DNA of 64,000 bases from the NCBI GenBank assembly GCA_947568835.1, contig OX387610.1, forward strand, positions 17,469,050 through 17,533,049, read 5' to 3'. Within the stretch, counting starts at the first letter, position 1. Every line of letters starts with the position of its first letter. Below, piece by piece: positions 23,007 to 37,370 of this stretch. The notes under the pieces are model-generated. The model was not told the origin of the DNA, did not search any database, and saw nothing but the letters and a program-made list of their open reading frames with translations. The position numbers were made by a program, and so were the translations under genes. The DNA is from Protonemura montana. Its lineage: Eukaryota; Arthropoda; Insecta; Plecoptera; Nemouridae.

Positions 23007-25675
23007 CGCTTCAGACACTCTGGCTAGCTACCCAGACTCTCCAGACACTCTGCCTCGCTAGCCAGGCGCTCCAGACATTCTGCCACGCTAGCCAGACGCT
23101 CCAGACACTCTGATTCGCTACCCAGACGTTCAAGACACTTTGCCTCGCTCCCCAGACGCTCCAGACACTCTGCCTCGTTAGCCAGTAGCTTCAGAAGCTC
23201 TGCCTCGCTAGCCAGGCGCTCCAGACACTCTGCCATTCTAGCCAGACGCTCCAGACTATCTGCTACGCTAGCCAGAGGCTCCAGACACTCTGCCACGCTA
23301 GCTAGACGCTCCAAGCACTCTGCCTCGCTACTTAGACGCTCCAGAAACTCTGCCTCACTAGCCAGGCACTCCAGACACTCTGGCTCGCTACCCAGACGAT
23401 CCAGACACTCTGCCTCCCTAGCCAGCCGCTTTAGACACTCTGCCATGCTAGCCAGAGATTTCAGACACTCTGCTACGCTTGCTAGACGCTCCAGACACTC
23501 TGCCACGCTAGCTAGACGCTCCAGACACTCTGCCTTGCTACTTAGACCCTCCAGACACTCTGCCTCGCTAGGCAGGCGCTCCAGACACTCTGCCTCGCTA
23601 CCCAGACGCTCCAGACTATTTGCCACGCTAGCCAGAGGCTCCAGACACTCTGCCACGCTAGCTAGACGCTCCAGACACTCTGCCTCGCTAGCCAGGCACT
23701 CCAGACACTCTGATTCGCTACCCAGACGTTCCAGACACTTTGCCTCGCTACCCAGACGCTCCAGACTATCTGCAACGCTAGCCAGAGGCTCCAGACACTC
23801 TGCCACGCTAGCTAGACGCTCCAGACACTCTGCCTTGCTACCCAGAATCTCCAGACACTCTGCCACGCTAGCCAGTGGCTCCAGCCACTCTGCCACGCTA
23901 GCTAGACGCTCCAGGCACTCTGCCTCGCTACTTAGACGCTCCAGACACTCTGCCTCGCTAGCCAGCCGCTCCAGACACTCTACCACGCAAGCTAGACGCT
24001 CCAGGCACTCTGCATCGCTAGCCAGGCGTTCCAGACACTCTGGCTCGCTCCCATACGCTCCAGACTTTCTGCCACGCTAGCCAGTGGCTCCAGACTATCT
24101 GCCACGCTAGCCAGAGGCTGCAGACACTCTGCAATGCTAGCCAGACGCTCCAGACACTCTGCCACGCTAGCCAGAGGCTGAAGACACTCTGCAATGCTAG
24201 CCAGGCGCTCCAGACACTCTGCCTCGCTAGCCAGCCGCTCCAGACACTCTGCCTCGCTAGCCAGGCGCTCCAGACACTCTGCCACGCTAGCCAGACGCTC
24301 CAGACACTCTGATTCGCTACCCAGACGTTCAAGACACTTTGCCTCGCTCCCCAGACGCTCCAGACACTCTGCCTCGTTAGCCAGGCGCTTCAGAAGCTCT
24401 GCCTCGCTAGCCAGGCGCTCCAGACACTCTGCCACGGTAGCCAGAGGCTGAAAACACTCAGCAATGCTAGCCAGACGCTCCAGACACTCTGCCACGCTAG
24501 CTAGACGCTCCAGACACTCTGATTCGCTACTTAGACGCTCCAGACACCTTGCCTCGCTACCCAGACACACCAGACACTCTGCCTCGCTAGCTAAACGCTC
24601 CAGACACTCTGCCCTGCTACCCAGACCCTCCAGACACTCTGTCTCGCTAGCCATGCGCTCCAGAATTTCTGCCTTGCTACCCAGACGCTCCAGACTATCT
24701 GCCACGCTAGCCAGTGGCTCCAGACTATCTGCCACGCTAGCCAGAGGCTCCAGACACTCTGCCACGCTTGTTAGACAATACAGACTTTCTGCCTCGCTAG
24801 CCAGGCGCTCCAGACACTCTGCCTCGCAAGCCAGCCGCTCCAGACACTCTGCCACGCTAGCCAGACGCTCCAGACACTCTGATTCGCTACCCAGACGCTC
24901 CAGACTATTTGCCACGCTAGCCAGAGGCTCCAGACACTCTGCCACGCTAGCTAGACGCTCCAGACACTCTGCCTCGCTAGCCAGGCACTCCAGACACTCT
25001 GATTCGCTACCCAGGCGTTCCAGACACTTTGCCTCGCTACCCAGACGCTCCAGACTATCTGCAACGCTAGCCAGGCGCTCCAGACACTCTGCCTCGCTAC
25101 CCAGACGCTTTAGACTATCTGCCACGCTAGCCAGTGGCTCCAGACACTCTGCCACGCTAGCTAGACGCTCCAGGCACTCTGCCTCGCTACTTAGACGCTC
25201 CAGAAACTCTGCCTCACTAGCCAGGCACTCCAGACACTCTGGCTCGCTACCCAGACGATCCAGACACTCTGCCTCCCTAGCCAGCCGCTCCAGACACTCT
25301 GCCATGCTAGCCAGAGATTTCAGACACTCTGCTACGCTAGCTAGACGCTCCAGACACTCTGCCACGCTAGCTAGACGCTCCAGACACTCTGCCTTGCTAC
25401 TTAGACCCTCCAGACACTCTGCCTCGCTAGCCAGGCGCTCCAGACACTCTGCCTCGCTACCCAGACGCTCCAGACTATTTGCCACGCTAGCCAGTGGCTC
25501 CAGACTATCTGCCACGCTAGCCAGAGGCTGCAGACACTCTGCAATGCTAGCCAGACGCTCCAGACACTCTGCCACGCTAGCCAGAGGCTGAAGACACTCT
25601 GCAATGCTAGCCAGGCGCTCCAGACACTCTGCTTCGCTAGCCAGCCGCTCCAGACACTCTGCCATGCTAGCCAGA
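23007..25675. repeat. Divergent relative of the 2609-bp L-P-L module
   Basis: L at 23007, P at 24027, next L at 25676, total 2669 bp. The L-P arm is 1020 bp (34 monomers) against 1170 bp in the standard module, and the P-L arm is 1649 bp against 1439 bp. Markers such as the CTACCACGCAAGCTAG monomer just before P are shared with the standard module. Confidence 0.8.
24027..24055. repeat. 29-bp phase-slip monomer, P type
   Basis: Starts CGTTCCAGAC and ends with CTCCCATA. On the minus strand it throws the decapeptide frame into one that ends at a TAG within CTAGAC at 23992. Confidence 0.92.
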
Positions 25676-26397
25676 CGCTTCAGACACTCTGGCTAGCTAC
25701 CCAGACTCTCCAGACACTCTGCCTCGCTAGCCAGGCGCTCCAGACACTCTGCCACGCTAGCCAGACGCTCCAGACACTCTGATTCGCTACCCAGACGTTC
25801 AAGACACTTTGCCTCGCTCCCCAGACGCTCCAGACACTCTGCCTCGTTAGCCAGGCGCTTCAGAAGCTCTGCCTCGCTAGCCAGGCGCTCCAGACACTCT
25901 GCCGTTCTAGCCAGACGCTCCAGACTATCTGCTACGCTAGCCAGAGGCTCCAGACACTCTGCCACGCTAAATAGACGCTCCAGACACTCTGCCTTGCTAC
26001 CCAGAATCTCCAGACACTCTGCCTCGCTACCCAGACGCTTTAGACTATCTGCCACGCTAGCCAGTGGCTCCAGACACTCTGCCACGCTAGCTAGACGTTC
26101 CAGGCACTCTGCCTCGCTACTTAGACGCTCCAGAAACTCTGCCTCACTAGCCAGGCACTCCAGACACTCTGGCTCGCTACCCAGACGATCCAGACACTCT
26201 GCCTCCCTAGCCAGCCGCTCCAGACACTCTGCCATGCTAGCCAGAGATTTCAGACACTCTGCTACGCTAGCCAGACGCTCCAGACACTCTGCCACGCTAG
26301 CCAGAGGCTGAAGACACTCTGCAATGCTAGCCAGACGCTCCAGACACTCTGCCACGCTAGCTAGACGCTCCAGACACTCTGATTCGCTACTTAGACG

Positions 26398-26402
26398 CTA
26401 CA
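26398..26402 (-). other. Private nonsense change in the decapeptide frame (GAG to TAG)
   Basis: The usual GACGCTCCAG reads GACGCTACAG here, turning a Glu codon into TAG on the minus strand. Homologous monomers near 19318, 32990 and 37978 keep the C. Confidence 0.8.
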
Positions 26403-29400
26403 GACACCTTGCCTCGCTACCCAGACGCTCCAGACACTCTGCCTCGCTACCTAGACGCTTCAGACTATCTGCCACGCTAATCAGTGGCTCCAGACACTCT
26501 GCCACGCTAGCTAGACGCTCCAGGTACTCTGTCTCGCTACTTAGACGCTCCAGACACTGTGCCTCGCTAGCCAGGCACTCCAGACACTCTGATTCGCTAC
26601 CCAGACGTTCCAGACACTTTGCCTCGCTACCCAGACGCTCCAGACTATCTGCAACGCTAGCCAGAGGCTCCAGCCACTCTGCCACGCTAGCTAGACGCTC
26701 CAGGCACTCTGCCTCGCTACTCAGACGCTCCAGACACTCTGCAATGCTAGCCAGACGCTCCAGACACTCTGCCACGCTAGCTAGACGCTCCAGACACTCT
26801 GATTCGCTACTTAGACGCTCCAGACACCTTGCCTCGCTACCCAGACACACCAGACACTCTGCCTCGCTAGCTAAACGCTCCAGACACTCTGCCATGCTAG
26901 CCAGAGATTTCAGACACTCTGCTACGCTAGCTAGACGCTCCAGACACTCTGCCACGCTAGCCAGAGGCTCCAGACACTCTGCCACGCTTGTTAGACAATC
27001 CAGACTTTCTGCCTTGCTAGCCAGGCGCTCCAGACACTCTGCCTCGCTAGCCAGACGCTCCAGACACTCTGCCTCGTTAGCCAGGCGCTTCAGAAGCTCT
27101 GCCTCGCTAGCCAGGCGCTCCAGACACTCTGCCATTCTAGCCAGACGCTCCAGACTATCTGCTACGCTAGCCAGAGGCTCCAGACACTCTGCCACGCTAA
27201 ATAGACGCTCCAGACACTCTGCCTTGCTACCCAGAATCTCCAGACACTTTGCCTCGCTACCCAGACGCTCCAGACTATCTGCAACGCTAGCCAGTGGCTC
27301 CAGCCACTCCGCCACGCTAGCTAGACGCTCCAGGCACTCTGCCTCGCTACTCAGACGCTCCAGACACTCTGCAATGCTAGCCAGACGCTCCAGACACTCT
27401 GCCACGCTAGCTAGACGCTCCAGACACTCTGATTCGCTACTTAGACGCTCCAGACACCTTGCCTCGCTACCCAGACACACCAGACACTCTGCCTCGCTAG
27501 CTAAACGCTCCAGACACTCTGCCTTGCTACCCAGACCCTCCAGACACTCTGTCTCGCTAGCCATGCGCTCAAGAATTTCTGCCTCGCTACCCAGACGCTC
27601 CAGACTATCTGCCACGCTAGCCAGTGGCTCCAGACTATCTGCCACGCTAGCCAGAGGCTCCAGACACTCTGCCACGCTTGTTAGACAATCCAGACTTTCT
27701 GCCTTGCTAGCCAGGCGCTCCAGACACTCTGCCTCGCTAGCCAGACGCTCCAGACACTCTGCCTCGTTAGCCAGGCGCTTCAGAAGCTCTGCCTCGCTAG
27801 CCAGGCGCTCCAGACACTCTGCCATTCTAGCCAGACGCTCCAGACTATCTGCTACGCTAGCCAGAGGCTCCAGACACTCTGCCACGCTAAATAGACGCTC
27901 CAGACACTCTGCCTTGCTTCCCAGAATCTCCAGACACTTTGCCTCGCTACCCAGACGCTCCAGACTATCTGCAACGCTAGCCAGTGGCTCCAGCCACTCT
28001 GCCACGCTAGCTAGACGCTCCAGGCACTCTGCCTCGCTACTCAGACGCTCCAGACACTCTGCAATGCTAGCCAGACGCTCCAGACACTCTGCCACGCTAG
28101 CTAGACGCTCCAGACACTCTGATTCGCTACTTAGACGCTCCAGACACCTTGCCTCGCTACCCAGACACACCAGACACTCTGCCTCGCTAGCTAAACGCTC
28201 CAGACACTCTGCCTTGCTACCCAGACCCTCCAGACACTCTGTCTCGCTAGCCATGCGCTCAAGAATTTCTGCCTCGCTACCCAGACGCTCCAGACTATCT
28301 GCCACGCTAGCCAGTGGCTCCAGACTATCTGCCACGCTAGCCAGGCGCTCCAGACACTCTGCCATTCTAGCCAGACGCTCCAGACTATCTGCTACGCTAG
28401 CCAGAGGCTCCAGACACTCTGCCACGCTAAATAGACGCTCCAGACACTCTGCCGTGCTACCCAGAATCTCCAGACACTCTGCCTCGCTAGCCAGGCGCTC
28501 CAGACACTCTGCCTCGCTACCCAGACGCTTTAGACTATCTGCCACGCTAGCCAGTGGCTCAAGACACTCTGCCACGCTAGCTAGACGCTCCAGGCACTCT
28601 GCCTCGCTACTTAGACGCTCCAGAAACTCTGCCTCACTAGCCAGGCACTCCAGACACTCTGGCTCGCTACTTAGACGATCCAGACACTCTGCCTCCCTAG
28701 CCAGCCGCTCCAGACACTCTGCCATGCTAGCCAGAGATTTCAGACACTCTGCTACGCTAGCTAGACGCTCCAGACACTCTGCCACGCTAGCTAGACGCTC
28801 CAGACACTCTGCCTTGCTACTTAGACGCTCCAGAAACTCTGCCTTACTAGCCAGGCACTCCAGACACTCTGGCTCGCTACCCAGACGATCCAGACACTCT
28901 GCCACGCTAGCCAGTGGCTCCAGACTATCTGCCACGCTAGCCAGAGGCTCCAGACACTCTGCCACGCTTGTTAGACAATCCAGACTTTCTGCCTTGCTAG
29001 CCAGGCGCTCCAGACACTCTGCCTCGCTAGCCAGACGCTCCAGACACTCTGCCTCGTTAGCCAGGCGCTTCAGAAGCTCTGCCTCGCTAGCCAGGCGCTC
29101 CAGACACTCTGCCATTCTAGCCAGACGCTCCAGACTATCTGCTACGCTAGCCAGAGGCTCCAGACACTCTGCCACGCTAAATAGACGCTCCAGACACTCT
29201 GCCTTGCTACCCAGAATCTCCAGACACTTTGCCTCGCTACCCAGACGCTCCAGACTATCTGCAACGCTAGCCAGTGGCTCCAGCCACTCTGCCACGCTAG
29301 CTAGACGCTCCAGGCACTCTGCCTCGCTACTCAGACGCTCCAGACACTCTGCAATGCTAGCCAGACGCTCCAGACACTCTGCCACGCTAGCTAGACGCTC

Positions 29401-29665
29401 CAGACACTCTGATTCGCTACTTAGACGCTCCAGACACCTTGCCTCGCTACCCAGACACACCAGACACTCTGCCTCGCTAGCTAAACGCTCCAGACACTCT
29501 GCCTCGCTACCCAGACGCTCCAGACTATTTGCCACGATAGCCAGTGGCTCCAGACTATCTCCCACGCTAGCCAGAGGCTGCAGACACTCTGCAATGCTAG
29601 CCAGACGCTCCAGACACTCTGCCTCGCTAGCCAGCCGCTCCAGACACTCTGCCATGCTAGCCAGA

Positions 29666-32274
29666 CGCTTCAGACACTCTGGCTAGCTACCCAGACTCTC
29701 CAGACACTCTGCCTCGCTAGCCAGGCGCTCCAGACATTCTGCCACGCTAGCCAGACGCTCCAGACACTCTGATTCGCTACCCAGACGTTCAAGACACTTT
29801 GCCTCGCTCCCCAGACGCTCCAGACACTCTGCCTCGTTAGCCAGGCGCTTCAGAAGCTCTGCCTCGCTAGCCAGGCGCTCCAGACACTCTGCCATTCTAG
29901 CCAGACGCTCCAGACTATCTGCTACGCTAGCCAGAGGCTCCAGACACTCTGCCACGCTAAATAGACGCTCCAGACACTCTGCCTTGCTACCCAGAATCTC
30001 CAGACACTCTGCCTCGCTAGCCAGGCGCTCCAGACACTCTGCCTCGCTACCCAGACGCTCCAGACTATTTGCCACGCTAGCCAGTGGCTCCAGACACTCT
30101 GCCACGCTAGCTAGACGCTCCAAGCACTCTGCCTCGCTACTTAGACGCTCCAGAAACTCTGCCTCACTAGCCAGGCACTCCAGACACTCTGGCTCGCTAC
30201 CCAGACGATCCAGACACTCTGCCTCCCTAGCCAGCCGCTTTAGACACTCTGCCATGCTAGCCAGAGATTTCAGACACTCTGCTACGCTAGCTAGACGCTC
30301 CAGACACTCTGCCACGCTAGCTAGACGCTCCAGACACTCTGCCTTGCTACTTAGACCCTCCAGACACTCTGCCTCGCTAGGCAGGCGCTCCAGACACTCT
30401 GCCTCGCTACCCAGACGCTCCAGACTATTTGCCACGCTAGCCAGAGGCTCCAGACACTCTGCCACGCTAGCTAGACGCTCCAGACACTCTGCCTCGCTAG
30501 CCAGGCACTCCAGACACTCTGATTCGCTACCCAGACGTTCCAGACACTTTGCCTCGCTACCCAGACGCTCCAGACTATCTGCAACGCTAGCCAGAGGCTC
30601 CAGACACTCTGCCACGCTAGCTAGACGCTCCAGACACTCTGCCTTGCTACCCAGAATCTCCAGACACTCTGCCACGCTAGCCAGTGGCTCCAGCCACTCT
30701 GCCACGCTAGCTAGACGCTCCAGGCACTCTGCCTCGCTACTTAGACGCTCCAGACACTCTGCCTCGCTAGCCAGCCGCTCCAGACACTCTACCACGCAAG
30801 CTAGACGCTCCAGGCACTCTGCATCGCTAGCCAGGCGTTCCAGACACTCTGGCTCGCTCCCATACGCTCCAGACTTTCTGCCACGCTAGCCAGTGGCTCC
30901 AGACTATCTGCCACGCTAGCCAGAGGCTGCAGACACTCTGCAATGCTAGCCAGACGCTCCAGACACTCTGCCACGCTAGCCAGAGGCTGTAGACACTCTG
31001 CAATGCTAGCCAGGCGCTCCAGACACTCTGCCTCGCTAGCCAGCCGCTCCAGACACTCTGCCTCGCTAGCCAGGCGCTCCAGACACTCTGCCACGCTAGC
31101 CAGACGCTCCAGACACTCTGATTCGCTACCCAGACGTTCAAGACACTTTGCCTCGCTCCCCAGACGCTCCAGACACTCTGCCTCGTTAGCCAGGCGCTTC
31201 AGAAGCTCTGCCTCGCTAGCCAGGCGCTCCAGACACTCTGCCACGGTAGCCAGAGGCTGAAAGCACTCAGCAATGCTAGCCAGACGCTCCAGACACTCTG
31301 CCACGCTAGCTAGACGCTCCAGACACTCTGATTCGCTACTTAGACGCTCCAGACACCTTGCCTCGCTACCCAGACACACCAGACACTCTGCCTCGCTAGC
31401 TAAACGCTCCAGACACTCTGCCCTGCTACCCAGACCCTCCAGACACTCTGTCTCGCTAGCCATGCGCTCTAGAATTTCTGCCTTGCTACCCAGACGCTCC
31501 AGACTATCTGCCACGCTAGCCAGTGGCTCCAGACTATCTGCCACGCTAGCCAGAGGCTCCAGACACTCTGCCACGCTTGTTAGACAATCCAGATTTTCTG
31601 CCTCGCTAGCCAGGGGCTCCAGACACTCTGCCTCGCAAGCCAGCCGCTCCAGACACTCTGCCACGCTAGCCAGACGCTCCAGACACTCTGATTCGCTACC
31701 CAGACGTTCAAGACACTTTGCCTTGCTCCCCAGACGCTCCAGACACTCTGCCTCGTTAGCCAGGCGCTTCAGAAGCTCTGCCTCGCTAGCCAGGCGCTCC
31801 AGACACTCTGCCATTCTAGCCAGACGCTCCAGACTATCTGCTACGCTAGCCAGAGGCTCCAGACACTCTGCCACGCTAAATAGACGCTCCAGACACTCTG
31901 CCTTGCTACCCAGAATCTCCAGACACTCTGCCTCCCTAGCCAGCCGCTCCAGACACTCTGCCATGCTAGCCAGTGATTTCAGACACTCTGCTACGCTAGC
32001 TAGACGCTCCAGACACTCTGCCACGCTAGCTAGACGCTCCAGACACTCTGCCTTGCTACTTAGACCCTCCAGACACTCTGCCTCGCTAGCCAGGCTTTCC
32101 AGACACTCTGCCTCGCTACCCAGACGCTCCAGACTATTTGCCACGCTAGCCAGTGGCTCCAGACTATCTGCCACGCTAGCCAGAGGCTGAAGACACTCTG
32201 CAATGCTAGCCAGGCGCTCCAGACACTCTGCCTCGCTAGCCAGCCGCTACAGACACTCTGCCATGCTAGCCAGA
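29666..32274. repeat. 2609-bp L-P-L module, copy 1
   Basis: 39 monomers from L to P (1170 bp) and 48 from P to the next L (1439 bp). It differs from later copies by single bases, for example GCTCTAGAATTT near 31467, where the 51.9-kb copy has GCTCCAGAATTT. Confidence 0.9.
30836..30864. repeat. 29-bp phase-slip monomer, P type
   Basis: Next monomer starts at 30865. It lies inside module copy 1, 1170 bp after L. Confidence 0.92.
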
Positions 32275-33834
32275 CGCTTCAGACACTCTGGCTAGCTACC
32301 CAGACTCTCCAGACACTCTGCCTCGCTAGCCAGGCGCTCCAGACACTCTGCCACGCTAGCCAGACGCTCCAGACACTCTGATTCGCTACCCAGACGTTCA
32401 AGACACTTTGCCTCGCTCCCCAGACGCTCCAGACACTCTGCCTCGTTAGCCAGGCGCTTCAGAAGCTCTGCCTCGCTAGCCAGGCGCTCCAGACACTCTG
32501 CCATTCTAGCCAGACGCTCCAGACTATCTGCTACGCTAGCCAGAGTCTCCAGACACTCTGCCACGCTAAATAGACGCTCCAGACACTCTGCCTTGCTACC
32601 CAGAATCTCCAGACACTCTGCCTCGCTAGCCAGGCGCTCCAGACACTCTGCCTCGCTACCCAGACGCTTTAGACTATCTGCCACGCTAGCCAGTGGCTCC
32701 AGACACTCTGCCACGCTAGCTAGACGTTCCAGGCACTCTGCCTCGCTACTTAGACGCTCCAGAAACTCTGCCTCACTAGCCAGGCACTCCAGACATTCTG
32801 GCTCGCTACCCAGACGATCCAGACACTCTGCCTCCCTAGCCAGCCGCTCCAGACACTCTGCCATGCTAGCCAGAGATTTCAGACACTCTGCTACGCTAGC
32901 CAGACGCTCCAGACACTCTGCCACGCTAGCCAGAGGCTGAAGACACTCTGCAATGCTAGCCAGACGCTCCAGACACTCTGCCACGCTAGCAAGACGCTCC
33001 AGACACTCTGATTCGCTACTTAGACGCTCCAGACACCTTGCCTCGCTACCCAGACGCTCCAGACACTCTGCCTCGCTACCTAGACGCTTCAGACTATCTG
33101 CCACGCTAATCAGTGGCTCCAGACACTCTGCCACGCTAGCTAGACGCTCCAGGCACTCTGTCTCGCTACTTAGACGCTCCAGACACTGTGCCTCGCTAGC
33201 CAGGCACTCCAGACACTCTGATTCGCTACCCAGACGTTCCAGACACTTTGCCTCGCTACCCAGACGCTCCAGACTATCTGCAACGCTAGCCAGTGGCTCC
33301 AGCCACTCTGCCACGCTAGCTAGACGCTCCAGGCACTCTGCCTCGCTACTCAGACGCTCCAGACACTCTGCAATGCTAGCCAGACGCTCCAGACACTCTG
33401 CCACGCTAGCTAGACGCTCCAGACACTCTGATTCGCTACTTAGACGCTCCAGACACCTTGCCTCGCTACCCAGACACACCAGACACTCTGCCTCGCTAGC
33501 TTAACGCTCCAGACACTCTGCCTTGCTACCCAGACCCTCCAGACACTCTGTCTCGCTAGCCATGCGCTCAAGAATTTCTGCCTCGCTACCCAGACGCTCC
33601 AGACTATCTGCCACGCTAGCCAGTGGCTCCAGACTATCTGCCACGCTAGCCAGAGGCTCCAGACACTCTGCCACGCTTGTTAGACAATCCAGACTTTCTG
33701 CCTTGCTAGCCAGGCGCTCCAGACACTCTGCCTCGCTAGCCAGACGCTCCAGACACTCTGCCTCGTTAGCCAGGCACTTCAGAAGCTCTGCCTCGCTAGC
33801 CAGGCGCTCCAGACACTCTGCCATTCTAGCCAGA
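32275..33834. repeat. Segment duplicated at +3540 bp (118 monomers)
   Basis: From the L monomer at 32275 the sequence matches 35815 onward at an offset of 3540 with no difference seen by eye, including the rare CAGAGTCTCC variant at 32543 and the TTAACG variant at 33501. Homology ends about 33834, at the junction described at 37371 in the partner. Confidence 0.85.
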
Positions 33835-34942
33835 CGCTCCAGACTATCTGCTACGCTAGCCAGAGGCTCCAGACACTCTGCCACGCTAAATAGACGCTCC
33901 AGACACTCTGCCTTGCTACCCAGAATCTCCAGACACTTTGCCTCGCTACCCAGACGCTCCAGACTATCTGCAACGCTAGCCAGTGCCTCCAGCCACTCTG
34001 CCACGCTAGCTAGACGCTCCAGGCACTCTGCCTCGCTACTCAGACGCTCCAGACACTCTGCAATGCTAGCCAGACGCTCCAGACACTCTGCCACGCTAGC
34101 TAGACGCTCCAGACACTCTGATTCGCTACTTAGACGCTCCAGACACCTTGCCTCGCTACCCAGACACACCAGACACTCTGCCTCGCTAGCTAAACGCTCC
34201 AGACACTCTGCCTTGCTACCCAGACCCTCCAGACACTCTGTCTCGCTAGCCATGCGCTCAAGAATTTCTGCCTCGCTACCCAGACGCTCCAGACTAACTG
34301 CCACGCTAGCCAGTGGCTCCAGACTATCTGCCACGCTAGCCAGAGGCTCCAGACACTCTGCCACGCTTGTTAGACAATCCAGACTTTCTGCCTTGCTAGC
34401 CAGGCGCTCCAGACACTCTGCCTCGCTAGCCAGACGCTCTTGACACTCTGCCTCGTTAGCCAGGCGCTTCAGAAGCTCTGCCTCGCTAGCCAGGCGCTCC
34501 AGACACTCTGCCATTCTAGCCAGACGCTCCAGACTATCTGCTACGCTAGCCAGAGGCTCCAGACACTCTGCCACGCTAAATAGATGCTCCAGACACTCTG
34601 CCTTGCTACCCAGAATCTCCAGACACTCTGCCTCGCTAGCCAGGCGCTCCAGACACTCTGCCTCGCTACCCAGACGCTTTAGACTATCTGCCACGCTAGC
34701 CAGTGGCTCAAGACACTCTGCCACGCTAGCTAGACGCTCCAGGCACTCTGCCTCGCTACTTAGACGCTCCAGAAACTCTGCCTCACTAGCCAGGCACTCC
34801 AGACACTCTGGCTCGCTACTTAGACGATCCAGACACTCTGCCTCCCTAGCCAGCCGCTCCAGACACTCTGCCATGCTAGCCAGAGATTTCAGACACTCTG
34901 CTACGCTAGCTAGACGCTCCAGACACTCTGCCACGCTAGCTA
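33520..34942. repeat. Segment duplicated at +4920 bp (and +10080)
   Basis: Matches 38440-39862 and, through the 5160-bp tandem, 43600-45022. Shared rare variants include CTAACTGCC near 34297, AGTGCCTCC near 33985 and GCTCTTGACAC near 34439. The match ends at about 34942, where this copy reads CTAGCTAAACGC and its partner CTAGCTAGACGC. Confidence 0.85.
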
Positions 34943-35814
34943 AACGCTCCAGACACTCTGCCCTGCTACCCAGACCCTCCAGACACTCTGTCTCGCTAGC
35001 CATGCGCTCTAGAATTTCTGCCTTGCTACCCAGACGCTCCAGACTATCTGCCACGCTAGCCAGTGGCTCCAGACTATCTGCCACGCTAGCCAGAGGCTCC
35101 AGACACTCTGCCACGCTTGTTAGACAATCCAGACTTTCTGCCTCGCTAGCCAGGGGCTCCAGACACTCTGCCTCGCAAGCCAGCCGCTCCAGACACTCTG
35201 CCACGCTAGCCAGACGCTCCAGACACTCTGATTCGCTACCCAGACGTTCAAGACACTTTGCCTTGCTCCCCAGACGCTCCAGACACTCTGCCTCGTTAGC
35301 CAGGCGCTTCAGAAGCTCTGCCTCGCTATCCAGGCGCTCCAGACACTCTGCCATTCTAGCCAGACGCTCCAGACTATCTGCTACGCTAGCCAGAGGCTCC
35401 AGACACTCTGCCACGCTAAATAGACGCTCCAGACACTCTGCCTTGCTACCCAGAATCTCCAGACACTCTGCCTCCCTAGCCAGCCGCTCCAGACACTCTG
35501 CCATGCTAGCCAGTGATTTCAGACACTCTGCTACGCTAGCTAGACGCTCCAGACACTCTGCCACGCTAGCTAGACGCTCCAGACACTCTGCCTTGCTACT
35601 TAGACCCTCCAGACACTCTGCCTCGCTAGCCAGGCTTTCCAGACACTCTGCCTCGCTACCCAGACGCTCCAGACTATTTGCCACGCTAGCCAGTGGCTCC
35701 AGACTATCTGCCACGCTAGCCAGAGGCTGAAGACACTCTGCAATGCTAGCCAGGCGCTCCAGACACTCTGCCTCGCTAGCCAGCCGCTACAGACACTCTG
35801 CCATGCTAGCCAGA

Positions 35815-37370
35815 CGCTTCAGACACTCTGGCTAGCTACCCAGACTCTCCAGACACTCTGCCTCGCTAGCCAGGCGCTCCAGACACTCTGCCACGCTAGC
35901 CAGACGCTCCAGACACTCTGATTCGCTACCCAGACGTTCAAGACACTTTGCCTCGCTCCCCAGACGCTCCAGACACTCTGCCTCGTTAGCCAGGCGCTTC
36001 AGAAGCTCTGCCTCGCTAGCCAGGCGCTCCAGACACTCTGCCATTCTAGCCAGACGCTCCAGACTATCTGCTACGCTAGCCAGAGTCTCCAGACACTCTG
36101 CCACGCTAAATAGACGCTCCAGACACTCTGCCTTGCTACCCAGAATCTCCAGACACTCTGCCTCGCTAGCCAGGCGCTCCAGACACTCTGCCTCGCTACC
36201 CAGACGCTTTAGACTATCTGCCACGCTAGCCAGTGGCTCCAGACACTCTGCCACGCTAGCTAGACGTTCCAGGCACTCTGCCTCGCTACTTAGACGCTCC
36301 AGAAACTCTGCCTCACTAGCCAGGCACTCCAGACATTCTGGCTCGCTACCCAGACGATCCAGACACTCTGCCTCCCTAGCCAGCCGCTCCAGACACTCTG
36401 CCATGCTAGCCAGAGATTTCAGACACTCTGCTACGCTAGCCAGACGCTCCAGACACTCTGCCACGCTAGCCAGAGGCTGAAGACACTCTGCAATGCTAGC
36501 CAGACGCTCCAGACACTCTGCCACGCTAGCAAGACGCTCCAGACACTCTGATTCGCTACTTAGACGCTCCAGACACCTTGCCTCGCTACCCAGACGCTCC
36601 AGACACTCTGCCTCGCTACCTAGACGCTTCAGACTATCTGCCACGCTAATCAGTGGCTCCAGACACTCTGCCACGCTAGCTAGACGCTCCAGGCACTCTG
36701 TCTCGCTACTTAGACGCTCCAGACACTGTGCCTCGCTAGCCAGGCACTCCAGACACTCTGATTCGCTACCCAGACGTTCCAGACACTTTGCCTCGCTACC
36801 CAGACGCTCCAGACTATCTGCAACGCTAGCCAGTGGCTCCAGCCACTCTGCCACGCTAGCTAGACGCTCCAGGCACTCTGCCTCGCTACTCAGACGCTCC
36901 AGACACTCTGCAATGCTAGCCAGACGCTCCAGACACTCTGCCACGCTAGCTAGACGCTCCAGACACTCTGATTCGCTACTTAGACGCTCCAGACACCTTG
37001 CCTCGCTACCCAGACACACCAGACACTCTGCCTCGCTAGCTTAACGCTCCAGACACTCTGCCTTGCTACCCAGACCCTCCAGACACTCTGTCTCGCTAGC
37101 CATGCGCTCAAGAATTTCTGCCTCGCTACCCAGACGCTCCAGACTATCTGCCACGCTAGCCAGTGGCTCCAGACTATCTGCCACGCTAGCCAGAGGCTCC
37201 AGACACTCTGCCACGCTTGTTAGACAATCCAGACTTTCTGCCTTGCTAGCCAGGCGCTCCAGACACTCTGCCTCGCTAGCCAGACGCTCCAGACACTCTG
37301 CCTCGTTAGCCAGGCACTTCAGAAGCTCTGCCTCGCTAGCCAGGCGCTCCAGACACTCTGCCATTCTAGC
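35815..37370. repeat. Partner of the 32275 segment; first half of a 1380-bp tandem
   Basis: Matches 32275-33830. Its part from about 35991 to 37370 is repeated directly at 37371-38750 (offset 1380, 46 monomers), including CAGAGTCTCC at 36083 and 37463. Confidence 0.85.

Larger units (their letters stand above)
18897..29665. repeat. Mosaic of higher-order segments, L monomer to L monomer
   Basis: Four L-bounded stretches (18897, 23007, 25676, 29666) are assembled from segments seen elsewhere. The runs with GATTCGCTACTTAG, ACACACCAGACAC and CGCTTGTTAGAC monomers recur at about 19.3-20.1, 20.3-20.8, 21.8-22.2, 26.4-27.0, 27.2-27.7 and 27.9-28.3 kb, in the same order but with whole-monomer gains and losses. 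Repeat-to-repeat spacing is irregular, unlike the clean 2190-bp and 5160-bp HORs on either side. The minus frame is open from 22996 to 18914 (1,360 codons) and the plus frame from 19245 to 23027 (1,260 codons), a further sign that openness does not distinguish strands. Confidence 0.8.
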